Origin: Sphingomonas sp. C3-2
GTDB lineage: Bacteria > Pseudomonadota > Alphaproteobacteria > Sphingomonadales > Sphingomonadaceae
Direction: 5' to 3'
DNA: 64,000 nt
NCBI RefSeq assembly: GCF_033025475.1
Contig: NZ_CP130322.1
Coordinates: 2,733,001 to 2,797,000 of the forward strand
Part shown: piece by piece, positions 16,881 to 24,504 of the stretch
Numbering within the stretch: position 1 is the stretch's first letter
Layout of the letters: every line of letters starts with the position of its first letter
Position numbers and translations under genes: made by a program
The notes under the pieces: model-generated
Database searches by the model: none
Seen by the model: the letters and a program-made list of their open reading frames with translations, nothing else
What the model was told of the DNA's origin: nothing

Positions 16881-18383
16881 ATGATCAGATCGCAGCTCAA
16901 CAGCATTACGCGACTGGCGCGGGCCGGAGCATTGGAGCAGGCATGGGCGCAGTTCCATGCCGCGGGGTTTGGCCCCGATGCGGACAATCCCGATGTGCTG
17001 ACGGTGTATGGCCGTTTGCTCAAGGACCGCGCGGCGCGCGAAAGCGGCGCCGCGCGGACGGCGCTGCTCAATGACGCGATTGCCGCCTATGCGCGCGCCT
17101 CGGCGCTGTCGCGCGCGACCTATCCGCTGATCAACGCCGCGACATTGGCCTTTCTGACGGGACGCCGCGACGAGGCGACGGCGCTGGCGCAGCAAACCCT
17201 GTCGCTGCTCGACAGCGAGGATTGCGCCCCCGACACCCCCTATTGGCTCGACGCCACCCGCGCCGAGGCGTTGCTGCTGCTGGGCCGCGAGAGCGAAGCC
17301 GACGCGATATTGGGGCAGGCCATCCGCCACCACCCCGTCGCATGGGAGGACCATGCCTCGACGCTGCGCCAATTCGGGCTGATCGCTGAGGAAGCGGGGC
17401 GTTCGGCGGCGTGGATCGATCGGTTCCGGCCGCCGCCGACATTGCATTTCGACGGCATAATGGGCGTGGCCGCAGATGATAGGAATGCGCGACAGGCGAT
17501 TTCCGAACGGATCGACGTAATCAAGCCCGGCACGGTGATCGGGGCGCTTGCGGCGGGGGCGGATATTCTGGTGGCGGAGGCCGCGACCGCGTGCGGCGGG
17601 CAGTTGCACGCCGCGCTGCCATGCCCGCCGGAATTATTCTGCGAGGCATCGGTCGCGCCCTTTGGCGGGGATTGGGTGTCGCGTTTCGAACGGCTGATGG
17701 ACGAGGCGGTTTCCGTAACCGTGTTGGGCGATTGGGAGCCGTTGAGCAATGCAGCGGTGCAGGTGGCGCGCGAGGCGGCGATGGGGCTGACGATCCGCGA
17801 AGGGCGCCGGTTGCAGACCTTTTCAAGCGCATTGCGGGTGTGGGCGCGCGGCGAGGAAAGCGCGCAGGCCGGGACCGATCAATGGAGCGCGCAAGGGCTG
17901 CCGCTCCACCGTATATTGGTCGACCGCAGCGACAGCCGCAAGATGGCGCTGCCCGGCAGCGGGCCTGCGGCGGCGCTGCTCTGCCTGCCCAATGCGCTGG
18001 CCAGTGCAATGCCCGATGCGGGCGTGGCGGTGCCGCAAGGCAAGGAAGCGGGCGGTGCGGTGCGCCGCTTTGCGACGCTGGCCGAGGCCGTCGACGCGGC
18101 CGAGCGGCTGAAGGCGCTGGCCCCCGATGCGCGGCTGGGCCTTGATTACCGCGCCTTGCCCGATGGTCTGCCGACAACGCAGAGCTTTGATCAGGTGCAG
18201 GCACTGGCTTCGGCGAATTTGTCCGGATCGGTGGCGCTGAGCGAGGCGGCGGCGCTGGCGCTGATGCTCCACCGGGCGGAGGCGAATGTGCAGCCAATGG
18301 GGACGATGCGTGCGCGGCTGGGCGAGCTTTCGATCTATGGCCTGTTCGTCGATCCGCCCTCAGGCGACCAGATCGGCGAGTAG
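16881..18383 (+). CDS. TPR-like (TRAFs-binding type) protein with SLOG-like domain
   Basis: The 500-residue protein has an N-terminal helical-repeat region (about 1-180) resembling the bacterial DUF4071/TRAFs-binding domain (INAATLAFLTGRRDEATALAQ, WLDATRAEALLLLGRESEADAIL). A Rossmann-like region (about 190-285) follows, with VIGALAAGADILVAEAATACG and SVAPFGGDWVSRFERLMDEA. That Gly-Ala-x-x-Gly-Ala-Asp-Ile pattern matches SLOG/LOG-type nucleotide-binding domains known from conflict systems. The C-terminal 200 residues look like a degenerate alpha/beta domain. Pairing with a TIR gene suggests nucleotide-derived signalling. Its last 24 bp overlap the 3' end of the opposite-strand Crp-type gene. 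The domain calls are from pattern memory and need a profile search. Confidence 0.68.
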   Translation: MIRSQLNSITRLARAGALEQAWAQFHAAGFGPDADNPDVLTVYGRLLKDRAARESGAARTALLNDAIAAYARASALSRATYPLINAATLAFLTGRRDEATALAQQTLSLLDSEDCAPDTPYWLDATRAEALLLLGRESEADAILGQAIRHHPVAWEDHASTLRQFGLIAEEAGRSAAWIDRFRPPPTLHFDGIMGVAADDRNARQAISERIDVIKPGTVIGALAAGADILVAEAATACGGQLHAALPCPPELFCEASVAPFGGDWVSRFERLMDEAVSVTVLGDWEPLSNAAVQVAREAAMGLTIREGRRLQTFSSALRVWARGEESAQAGTDQWSAQGLPLHRILVDRSDSRKMALPGSGPAAALLCLPNALASAMPDAGVAVPQGKEAGGAVRRFATLAEAVDAAERLKALAPDARLGLDYRALPDGLPTTQSFDQVQALASANLSGSVALSEAAALALMLHRAEANVQPMGTMRARLGELSIYGLFVDPPSGDQIGE

Positions 18384-19031
18384 GCGCGGCGAGACGATTT
18401 CGAACAGCGTATCGCTGCGGCGCACGATGCCGCGGCGCACGAGATTGGCGATCGCGCGCGACGCGGTTTCGCGCGTGGTGTGGACGGTGAGCGCGAGCGC
18501 GGCGAGAATGGGCGGTGGATCGATGCGATTATCCGGCCCCGCCAGACGCAGCAATTCGGCATAGATGCGCCCTGCGGCGCTGAGCGTCGTGCGCGCGGCC
18601 ATGCGATCGAGCGTGACGTCGAGCTGGCGCGCGAGCAGCAGCGACAGCCCGAAACCGACATCGGCATGGTCGCGGGCGAGGGCAACGAGCGTGGCGGTTT
18701 CGATCCCGAACAGCGTGAGCGCACCCTGTGCTACGATATCGGCGCGCAGCGTTGCGGGTTCCGGATAATTGCCGAGAATTTCACCGGGGCCATAGGAGGC
18801 GAGCAGGGTGGTCTGCCCGTCTGCCGAGACGATCTGCGCCTGGGCCATCCCCTCTACCACCAGCCAGCACTGACCGACCATGTCGCCCTGCCGGACGACG
18901 ATTGCCTTATTTGCGAAGGAATACAGGCGCATGGCGGAAACGAGCGCAGCCGCACCCGTGTCTCCACAGGAGAACACGGTCTTGATGACGGCGTGCCGTT
19001 CGGCCTCGAGCAAATTTCCCCCCGCACCCAT
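18360..19031 (-). CDS. Crp/Fnr-family transcription regulator
   Basis: The 223-residue regulator has a cyclic-nucleotide-binding-type beta-roll (about 30-120) and a C-terminal winged helix (about 145-223). The recognition helix TTRETASRAI keeps R187, E188 and R192. These are the residues with which E. coli CRP reads GTGA-N6-TCAC; S191 is as in FNR. No Cys cluster of the FNR type is present. A perfect GTGA-N6-TCAC palindrome lies 180 bp upstream at 19211-19228, so autoregulation is likely. The effector pocket is not obviously a cAMP pocket. The gene is convergent and overlapping with the TIR cassette; a link to that system is only positional. Confidence 0.88.
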   Translation of the reverse strand: MGAGGNLLEAERHAVIKTVFSCGDTGAAALVSAMRLYSFANKAIVVRQGDMVGQCWLVVEGMAQAQIVSADGQTTLLASYGPGEILGNYPEPATLRADIVAQGALTLFGIETATLVALARDHADVGFGLSLLLARQLDVTLDRMAARTTLSAAGRIYAELLRLAGPDNRIDPPPILAALALTVHTTRETASRAIANLVRRGIVRRSDTLFEIVSPRLLADLVA

Positions 19032-19100
19032 AAGGAAGCAATCGACTGAAACAGCGGGCTTGCAAAACTGTCAACCATGTTTCGTGGGGGAAAATGCGTA

Positions 19101-19187
19101 TAAACAAAGACCCAGCAACCTTGCGGTTGCTGGGTCAGTTGTTGGGAGCTCAGATAGCTCTGATTCCCTTCGGGTCGCAAAGAGACC
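19101..19187 (-). ncRNA. Candidate small RNA with three hairpins
   Basis: On the minus strand, after the TerC stop, the sequence folds into three hairpins: GGGTC-N7-GACCC, then GAGCT-ATCTG-AGCTC within a GGGA...CCC frame, then a perfect 12-bp stem GACCCAGCAACC / GGTTGCTGGGTC with a GCAA loop, followed by TTTGTTT. The last is a good Rho-independent terminator, and only about 70 bp separate it from the downstream Crp-type start. A CRP-type palindrome centred about 41 bases before the likely first base fits an activator position. It could instead be the TerC terminator region. Confidence 0.5.
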
Positions 19188-19210
19188 CTAGATGATTCCC
19201 GCGATTCGGC

Positions 19211-19228
19211 GCGTGATCTGCATCACGC
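19211..19228. promoter_or_regulatory. CRP-type operator
   Basis: GCGTGATCTGCATCACGC is a perfect 18-bp palindrome containing GTGA-TCTGCA-TCAC, the CRP consensus core. It lies upstream of the candidate sRNA and of the Crp-type gene, both on the minus strand. Confidence 0.75.
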
Positions 19229-19256
19229 TTATTCGAAAATCGGAAATGGCCGTGGA

Positions 19257-20237
19257 TCAGCCATGGCTGGGCTCGTTGCGCGTCTTCCACAGCGACCAGC
19301 CGACGCCGGTGGCGATCAGGCCGAAGGTGACGCCGAGGCTGAGCACCGGCGGAAACTTGCCGCCATCCAGCACGAAATCGGAGATGAAGATCTTCGCACC
19401 GATGAATACCAGAACCGCCGCCAGCGCATATTTCAGATAGTGGAAGCGGTGGATCATCGCGGCGAGCGCGAAATAGAGCGCGCGCAGGCCGAGAATGGCC
19501 ATGATGTTCGAGGTGTAGATGACGAAGGTGTCGGTCGTGATCGCGAAGATCGCGGGGACGCTGTCCATCGCGAAGACGAGATCGGCGAGGTTGATCACCA
19601 CCAGTGCGAGAAAGAGCGGGGTGGCGGCGTTCACCATCTTGCCGGTCTTTGTATCCGCCGTGCGCACGAAAAAGTGGTGCCCGTGCAGATCGGGCGTCAC
19701 GCGCATGTGCGAGGAGATGAAGCGGATCGCGCGGTTGTTCGCGATGTCGATCGAATCGTCACCCGAAAAGAGCATCTTGATGCCGGTGAACACAAGGAAC
19801 GCGGCGAAGATATAGAGCACCCAATACGCCTCTGCGATCAGCGCGGCGCCGCCCGCGATCATCAGACCGCGCAGCACGATCACCGCGAGAATGCCCCAGA
19901 GCAGGGCGCGATACTGGTATTTCGCGGGGATGGCGAAATAGGTGAAGATGAGGCTGATGACGAAGACATTGTCGATCGACAGCGCCTTTTCGATGAAATA
20001 GCCGGTGAAATACTGCATCCCCGGCTCGGCGCCGCGCGCGATCCACACCCACGCGCCGAACGCCATTGCGACGGCGATGTAGAAGATCGACAGCTTGAGG
20101 CTTTCGGCAATGCCGAGCTCGCGGTCTTCCTTGTGGAGGACACCGAGGTCGAACGCGGTCAGCGCCGCGACGATGGCGAGAAAGGCAAGCCAGAACCAGG
20201 CCGGGGTGCCCAGCCAGTCTGCAAAAAGAAACTCCAT
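19257..20237 (-). CDS. TerC-family membrane protein (metal exporter type)
   Basis: The 326-residue protein has eight to nine membrane helices and the TerC/Alx signatures DNVFVISLIF and DLVFAMDSVPAIFAITTDTFVIYTSNIMAILGLRALYFAL, whose acidic residues bind metal. Family members export Mn(II) and are linked to tellurite and alkaline-pH responses. An external loop is His-rich (HMRVTPDLHGHHFFV). Two starts are possible: ATG 20243, two bases after GAGGAG, and ATG 20237, eight bases after it; I choose the latter on spacing. The ribosome site is locked in a leader hairpin (see 20244-20391). A sigma-70-type promoter lies at 20398-20426. Confidence 0.93.
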   Translation of the reverse strand: MEFLFADWLGTPAWFWLAFLAIVAALTAFDLGVLHKEDRELGIAESLKLSIFYIAVAMAFGAWVWIARGAEPGMQYFTGYFIEKALSIDNVFVISLIFTYFAIPAKYQYRALLWGILAVIVLRGLMIAGGAALIAEAYWVLYIFAAFLVFTGIKMLFSGDDSIDIANNRAIRFISSHMRVTPDLHGHHFFVRTADTKTGKMVNAATPLFLALVVINLADLVFAMDSVPAIFAITTDTFVIYTSNIMAILGLRALYFALAAMIHRFHYLKYALAAVLVFIGAKIFISDFVLDGGKFPPVLSLGVTFGLIATGVGWSLWKTRNEPSHG

Positions 20238-20243
20238 GAACAT

Positions 20244-20391
20244 GGCTCCTCGAAATGGAAATCCATTTCGGAGAATCCGGTGCGAGGAGAGGGCACAAGG
20301 CCAGACCAGCGTTCGCATCGGATACTCCGATGCGGTCCGACATCACGCGCCTGCCCGTAGGCGAGGCCGCGCCAGAGGGGCCCGGTCCGCA
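20244..20391 (-). promoter_or_regulatory. Structured TerC leader with sequestered ribosome site
   Basis: In the minus-strand RNA, CUCC-GAAAUGG pairs with CCAUUUC-(GA)-GGAG around an AUUU loop (20246-20273), so the GAGGAG Shine-Dalgarno of terC is paired. Further up, a 9-bp stem CGCATCGGA/TCCGATGCG (20314-20334) and CGCCT/AGGCG near 20350 add structure. Translational control by a ligand or temperature is plausible, as TerC/Alx genes elsewhere have yybP-ykoY manganese riboswitches. I do not find that motif's GGGGAGUAG loop here, so the class is open. Confidence 0.5.
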
Positions 20392-20397
20392 AGGCCG

Positions 20398-20426
20398 TTT
20401 ATAGGGAAAATGCGTGGGGATTTCAA
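20398..20426 (-). promoter_or_regulatory. Sigma-70-type promoter of terC
   Basis: TTGAAA (20426-20421) and TATAAA (20403-20398) on the minus strand are separated by exactly 17 bases. The expected first base is near 20391, giving a leader of about 150 bases. Confidence 0.7.
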
Positions 20427-20532
20427 CCGGGGCGGCGGCGTTGGGGCACCGGTTGCGGAGGAAATTTGCGGTGGGTGGTGGCGGATGAGACGGGACTGAA
20501 CCCGGAGGATCAGCCCCGGTGGACCGGCTGGT

Positions 20533-21204
20533 TTATTTCATCAGGCCTTCGAGCTTGCCGCCCGGTGTTACCTTCAGGAGCAGGACGGAGGGGCGCGAGG
20601 GCTTGGCCGCCATCGGCTCGTCCTTGGCGCGGCCCAGGAAGGTCACCTCGAGCCGGTTGGCCGTGATACGGAGCGATTGCGGTTCGATCCGGTCGCCGAC
20701 CAGAAAGGCATTGGTCGTCTTGTAGCCGGTCGCGCTGTTGATCGCGACGACGACATAATAGAAGACGCCGCTGCCGCCGCCATCATGGGTGATGAAATAG
20801 GCGCGGTCATCCTTGCCATCGTTCGTCAGATCGCCGTGAGCGTCCTTGCCGAGATAGCGTGTCGTGACGAGGCTCGCCGAACCGGGGGCGGCGGGCGCCT
20901 GAAAGAGGCCGTCCTTGAGGACAATCTTCTGCCCGTCGATGATGATGGTTGCGTTTTTGGGATCGAAGGCGGTTTCGACAACGGGCGATTTGGGGGGCTG
21001 TGTTTCGCTGGGGACGACAGGCGCAGCCGCCGCAGCGTCGTTTTCAGGTTCTTTAGCGTACGTGTCGTTCGTTTCCGCCGCCGCAGCTTCGGGCACTTCG
21101 GAAGACGCTGCCAGATTGTCCGTGGTGCCCGGTTTTCCACAGGCGGCCAGGGCGGTGAGCGCCAGCAGGGCGGACAGTGTGGAGAGGTGCTTCTTCATGC
21201 GCAT
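20533..21204 (-). CDS. Lipoprotein of unknown function
   Basis: The 223-residue precursor has a lipoprotein signal (MKKHLSTLSALLALTALAACGK, lipobox LAAC). A low-complexity Ala/Glu/Pro linker (about 25-75) leads into a folded domain of about 140 residues with DGKDDRAYFITHDGGGSGVFYYVVVA and TTNAFLVGDRIEPQSLRI. The latter part resembles periplasmic beta-sandwich domains of unknown role. The Cys is probably acylated and, lacking Asp at +2, the protein should go to the outer membrane. The start may be ATG 21204 or 21198. It is not clearly in an operon. Confidence 0.72.
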   Translation of the reverse strand: MRMKKHLSTLSALLALTALAACGKPGTTDNLAASSEVPEAAAAETNDTYAKEPENDAAAAAPVVPSETQPPKSPVVETAFDPKNATIIIDGQKIVLKDGLFQAPAAPGSASLVTTRYLGKDAHGDLTNDGKDDRAYFITHDGGGSGVFYYVVVAINSATGYKTTNAFLVGDRIEPQSLRITANRLEVTFLGRAKDEPMAAKPSRPSVLLLKVTPGGKLEGLMK

Positions 21205-21323
21205 TGGATTCCGGTTCAGTTGGACAAGGTTGGAGCGGCGGATAGCCGCATGGCGCATCAACGCCGCGAGCGCGTGCAAGGTCCAGAATTCAGGATGATA
21301 TTTCTGGTAACCGATGTGCGCCC

Positions 21324-21851
21324 TTAGATCACCCGGCTGTCATAGGCCCATTGCAGCAGAGCCTGGCGTTGGCGGGGGCGGCAGAAGGGATCGCCGGGGT
21401 CGCAATATTTGCGCACCTGCGCGGCGTGGCGGGCAAAGGCCTTCCAGCGCTTGATCTGGCGGTGATCCTCGCCGGGGAGGCGGCGGCCCAGATAATAGCG
21501 GCAATACCATTGGAACCAGCCGCGCGGGTCATCAGGGTGGATCCAGCCCTTGGCGCGCCATTCGGACAGCGGCGCGCTGGCGAGTACGCCGAAATAATTG
21601 ATCGCGGGATCGGCGCGCTGCGGCGATAGCCGGGCGCCGTCGAACCAGTCATCGGGAAATTCGGCGCGGCAATCGGTCATGTAGCGCCCGCCGAAGACAC
21701 CGAGCGCGAGCATTTCGGCCGGGGTGAGGCCGGGCTGGAATTCGGGATCGAAATCGGCGCCCATCGGTGCTGCGAGCACATAGCGATAGCCGTGCTGCAT
21801 CCGATCATCGACGGTGACGATATCCCCGATTGCGGGCGCGCGGCGCGGCAT
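21324..21851 (-). CDS. Conserved-type hypothetical protein
   Basis: The 175-residue protein is soluble and rich in Trp, Arg and Tyr (GWIHPDDPRGWFQWYCRYYLGRR, KRWKAFARHAAQVRKYC), with the Cys/Arg-rich tail CDPGDPFCRPRQRQ. The sequence looks like a folded, conserved enzyme or binding protein, but I cannot name the family. The start is ATG 21851 with AAGGGA eight bases upstream; earlier frames lack a ribosome site. It stands between genes of opposite or unrelated direction. Confidence 0.65.
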   Translation of the reverse strand: MPRRAPAIGDIVTVDDRMQHGYRYVLAAPMGADFDPEFQPGLTPAEMLALGVFGGRYMTDCRAEFPDDWFDGARLSPQRADPAINYFGVLASAPLSEWRAKGWIHPDDPRGWFQWYCRYYLGRRLPGEDHRQIKRWKAFARHAAQVRKYCDPGDPFCRPRQRQALLQWAYDSRVI

Positions 21852-22008
21852 GGCATTTCCCTTTATGTGTCTGGCGGCAGGCGCCGCGCCCGGCATAGCA
21901 GGATGTGCCGGGTGGAGGGAGCGCCCGCGCGGGAATGGATGCCCTTCAAACGGTTGGCGGCAGGAGTAATAGAAATTATAGGATTTAAATATAGGTAAAT
22001 ATGCGAAA

Positions 22009-22677
22009 TTGATCACGAAGGCCTGGTGGTGGACGGGATCGTTTCAGTTTGCTGTGCAATCATATGCGAGACGGTCCATTTGTATTTCCCCCTTTTTCGA
22101 GCAGCTTGATCGGTTTCGTTCCGGGATCCTCGCCGATGTTTCGCGCCATGAGGCACGGGTGGGCCGGATGGCCGAAGTGCTGGCGCTGGGCATGGGATTC
22201 GAAGCCGGGCATGCCGCCGCGCTGGGGCGGGCAGGCGCGCTTCATGATGTTGGCAAGGCGTTGGTTCCAGCAGAGATATTGGCGAAACCCGGACGCCTGA
22301 CCGCGGAGGAAATGGCAGAGATGCGCGAGCATCCGAGGCGTGGGCACGCGTTGCTGAAAGGCGTGGGCGACCCCGAGCTGGATCTGGCGGCGACGATTGC
22401 GCTGGAGCATCACGAATCCTGGGATGGCAGCGGTTACCCCTATGGATTGGTAGGCGATGCCATTAACAAAGAGGCGCGGATCGTGACGGTGTGCGATGCC
22501 TATGACGCAGTGAGGACCAAGCGATCCTATAAGGCGGCGCTGGACCATGAGGCGGCGGTGGCGCTGATCCTTGGCGGAGATGGGCGGACCTGGCCCGACA
22601 AGTTCGACCCTGCGATCCTGCAATTGCTCGAGCGCGAGCCCGCGCTTTTGCGCGAGGAATATGCACGCATAAGTTGA
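22009..22677 (+). CDS. HD-GYP-domain protein (c-di-GMP phosphodiesterase type)
   Basis: The HD-GYP domain covers most of the 222 residues. It has ALHDVGKALVPAEILAKPG with the HD pair, HPRRGHALL, then ALEHHESWDGSGYPYG with the HH and GYP motifs, and ARIVTVCDAYDAVRTKRSYK. Such domains hydrolyse cyclic di-GMP to GMP or pGpG using a di-iron centre. No receiver or PAS domain is attached, so it is a stand-alone module. The start is uncertain: TTG 22009 gives the longest frame and there is no ATG before the domain. A cyclic-di-GMP-controlled cellulose synthase (BcsA with PilZ) lies at 41.8-46.2 kb. Confidence 0.82.
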   Translation: MITKAWWWTGSFQFAVQSYARRSICISPFFEQLDRFRSGILADVSRHEARVGRMAEVLALGMGFEAGHAAALGRAGALHDVGKALVPAEILAKPGRLTAEEMAEMREHPRRGHALLKGVGDPELDLAATIALEHHESWDGSGYPYGLVGDAINKEARIVTVCDAYDAVRTKRSYKAALDHEAAVALILGGDGRTWPDKFDPAILQLLEREPALLREEYARIS

Positions 22678-22685
22678 ATATGCGA

Positions 22686-23483
22686 TCAGCCGGGCGTGCC
22701 GCGCCGTCGTTTCCAGACACGCAGCCGCTGGAGCAGGGCGGGCTGGGTGCGTTCGAGCATCAGGATCGCCTTGCGGCGCCAGGCATCCGCCGGCGTCATC
22801 CGCGCGCGGGTGAAGACGAGCTGGCGATAGGCGCCGAGCATCGCGGGAAGCGGGAAAGGCGTGCCGTTGGTATCGCGCTTTTCGCCGAACCAGGTGTTGC
22901 GTTCGACGTCCCCCTCGCTCAGGAAGCCGGCATCGCGCAGCGCGTTCACGAGCAGGAAGGTGAGCCGCATCTTTGAATCGATATGGAAGCGATAATCGCT
23001 GGCCCGGCTGATGCGCACCTTGTCGGCATAATCATCGATGATGATGGGTGCGCCAGTTTCGATGCGATCGCCCAGCGCGATCAAATCGCGGTCGATCCGG
23101 CCATCGGCATCGAGCATCAGCACCGAAACCGGCGCGCTCGCAGGCAGCGCGCCGAGCGCGTCGGGCAGCGCGGAGGGGACGATATCGACGAGATGATCGA
23201 CCCCGAAATGCGCGAGATTGGCGTGGATGCGATCGGTGCGCGCGTCGGCCCCCGAAAAGGCTTGCTGGCGTGGCCCGCCGGCCATGGGATCGAAGCTGAA
23301 TACCCGCCCCGCGCGGCCGGAATCGCGCAAGCCCAGCGCCAGCGCCACCGTGCCGGCACCCAGCGCGGTGCCGACCTCGACAATCGTGCCGCCGCGCCGG
23401 GCCGCTTCGTAAATGCGGGCATAAACGGTCGGCGAGAGCATCCCGTCGCAGCGCAGGACGATCGCTTCGAAGTCCACTGACAT
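22686..23483 (-). CDS. Class I SAM-dependent methyltransferase
   Basis: The 265-residue protein has a Rossmann methyltransferase fold: motif I TIVEVGTALGAGTVALALGL, an acidic second strand FSFDPMAGG, and VSVLMLDADGRIDRDLIALGD, followed by PIIIDDYADKV. The pattern resembles the Methyltransf_24 group often found with polysaccharide or natural-product genes. The C-terminal third is basic and helical (RLRVWKRRRG). AAAGGGGGCGGGG precedes the ATG at 23483. It converges with the HD-GYP gene (eight-base gap). The substrate is unknown. Confidence 0.75.
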   Translation of the reverse strand: MSVDFEAIVLRCDGMLSPTVYARIYEAARRGGTIVEVGTALGAGTVALALGLRDSGRAGRVFSFDPMAGGPRQQAFSGADARTDRIHANLAHFGVDHLVDIVPSALPDALGALPASAPVSVLMLDADGRIDRDLIALGDRIETGAPIIIDDYADKVRISRASDYRFHIDSKMRLTFLLVNALRDAGFLSEGDVERNTWFGEKRDTNGTPFPLPAMLGAYRQLVFTRARMTPADAWRRKAILMLERTQPALLQRLRVWKRRRGTPG

Positions 23484-23689
23484 CCCCGCCCCCTTTGTTC
23501 CACAGGCGGAAAACCGCCGCACAGGCGGCAATTCCGGTGTTTGAGGAGGCATATTAACCATGCGGTGACGGGGCGGGAGAAGGCATCGGGGCAGGGCGCG
23601 CCGTCTTACGGGGAGCGGGCGCATCCATTGGGAGAAGCGGCCCGGCAAAATCGGGAGGGCGAAAGGGGGAAGCGCTTTGGCCCACCGTA

Positions 23690-24082
23690 TCAACGGACGA
23701 TGATATGACCCGACATGCCCAGCATCTTGTGGAAGCTGTGGCTGCATTTCAGCGGATATTCACCGGCGCGGGGAACGAGGGCCACGGTACGGCTTTCCTT
23801 TCCCGGCACCTCGATCCGGCCGCGATCAATCTGTGCCCGGTCTTCCGCGCGGATTTCGGACGCGGCGAAAAAGGCGGGGGCGGTGAAATCATGGCCGCCC
23901 GAACTGGTGTTGACGAGGTGAAGGACCACCGCCTCGCCCGCGCGCAGGCGGATCGTATCGGGCGCATAAGCAAAGCTGGAGAGCGAGACCGCGACGCGCG
24001 CGGCGTGATCCCAATCGGGCGCGGCCGTGCCCGGCGTGGCAGTGGCAAGAACAACGGCAAGGACGATCGGACGGTGCGTCAT
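23690..24082 (-). CDS. Periplasmic cupredoxin-type copper protein
   Basis: The 130-residue precursor has a signal peptide (MTHRPIVLAVVLATATPGTAA) and one cupredoxin domain. Type-1 copper ligands are visible as His64 (SSGGHDF), Cys113, His118 and Met123 in LKCSHSFHKMLGM, the azurin/plastocyanin arrangement. It probably carries one electron or stores copper in the periplasm. AGG lies seven bases before ATG 24082. The gene is divergent from the DUF2171 gene; 107 bp separate them. Confidence 0.88.
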   Translation of the reverse strand: MTHRPIVLAVVLATATPGTAAPDWDHAARVAVSLSSFAYAPDTIRLRAGEAVVLHLVNTSSGGHDFTAPAFFAASEIRAEDRAQIDRGRIEVPGKESRTVALVPRAGEYPLKCSHSFHKMLGMSGHIIVR

Positions 24083-24189
24083 GGACATGCCTGCGCGTTT
24101 CGGCGTGGCGGCATCATAGCATGCAGGCCGTGCGACCAAAAGCGGCGCCATGCGTTGGCAACAGACCATATCCCAAAAGGAGAAGGCCC

Positions 24190-24432
24190 ATGGCGGATCT
24201 GTCGCATGTAAAGGAACATTATGAAGTGATCGGCGCGGACGGCGTGCATATCGGCACGGTCGACCATGTCGAGGGCAACCGGATCAAGCTGACCAAGCGT
24301 GACAGCGGCGAGGGATCGCACAAGGGGCACCACCATTATATTCCCGGCGGGCTGGTGGCCGAGGTGGAAGGCAATCAGGTGCGCCTTTCGGCCAATGGCG
24401 ATGTGGCGGTGACGTTCGAAGAGGAACGCTGA
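24190..24432 (+). CDS. DUF2171-family small protein
   Basis: The 80-residue protein matches the DUF2171 pattern: HYEVIGADGVHIGTVDHVEGNRIKLTKRD, then HHHYIPGGLVAEVEGNQVRLS, resembling a PRC-barrel-like beta fold. The family is frequent in sphingomonads and has no proven function; it is often associated with stress conditions. AAGGAGAAG lies six bases before the ATG. A bidirectional terminator separates it from the convergent barrel gene. Confidence 0.88.
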   Translation: MADLSHVKEHYEVIGADGVHIGTVDHVEGNRIKLTKRDSGEGSHKGHHHYIPGGLVAEVEGNQVRLSANGDVAVTFEEER

Positions 24433-24447
24433 GCGCGCGCCATGCAA

Positions 24448-24484
24448 AAAAAGGGCGACGGACCCGGTGGTCCGCCGCCCTTTT
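24448..24484. terminator. Bidirectional terminator
   Basis: A GC-rich stem (GGGCG-CGGACC with GGTCCGCCGCCC, one bulge) is flanked by seven A before and four T after. It can end both the DUF2171 transcript and the opposite barrel gene transcript. Confidence 0.85.
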
Positions 24485-24504
24485 CGCGCAATCAGCGGGG
24501 TCGC

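Noticed and set aside
20244-20391. yybP-ykoY manganese riboswitch before terC
   Set aside because: The position fits, but the conserved GGGGAGUAG loop is not visible, so the leader is listed without a riboswitch class.
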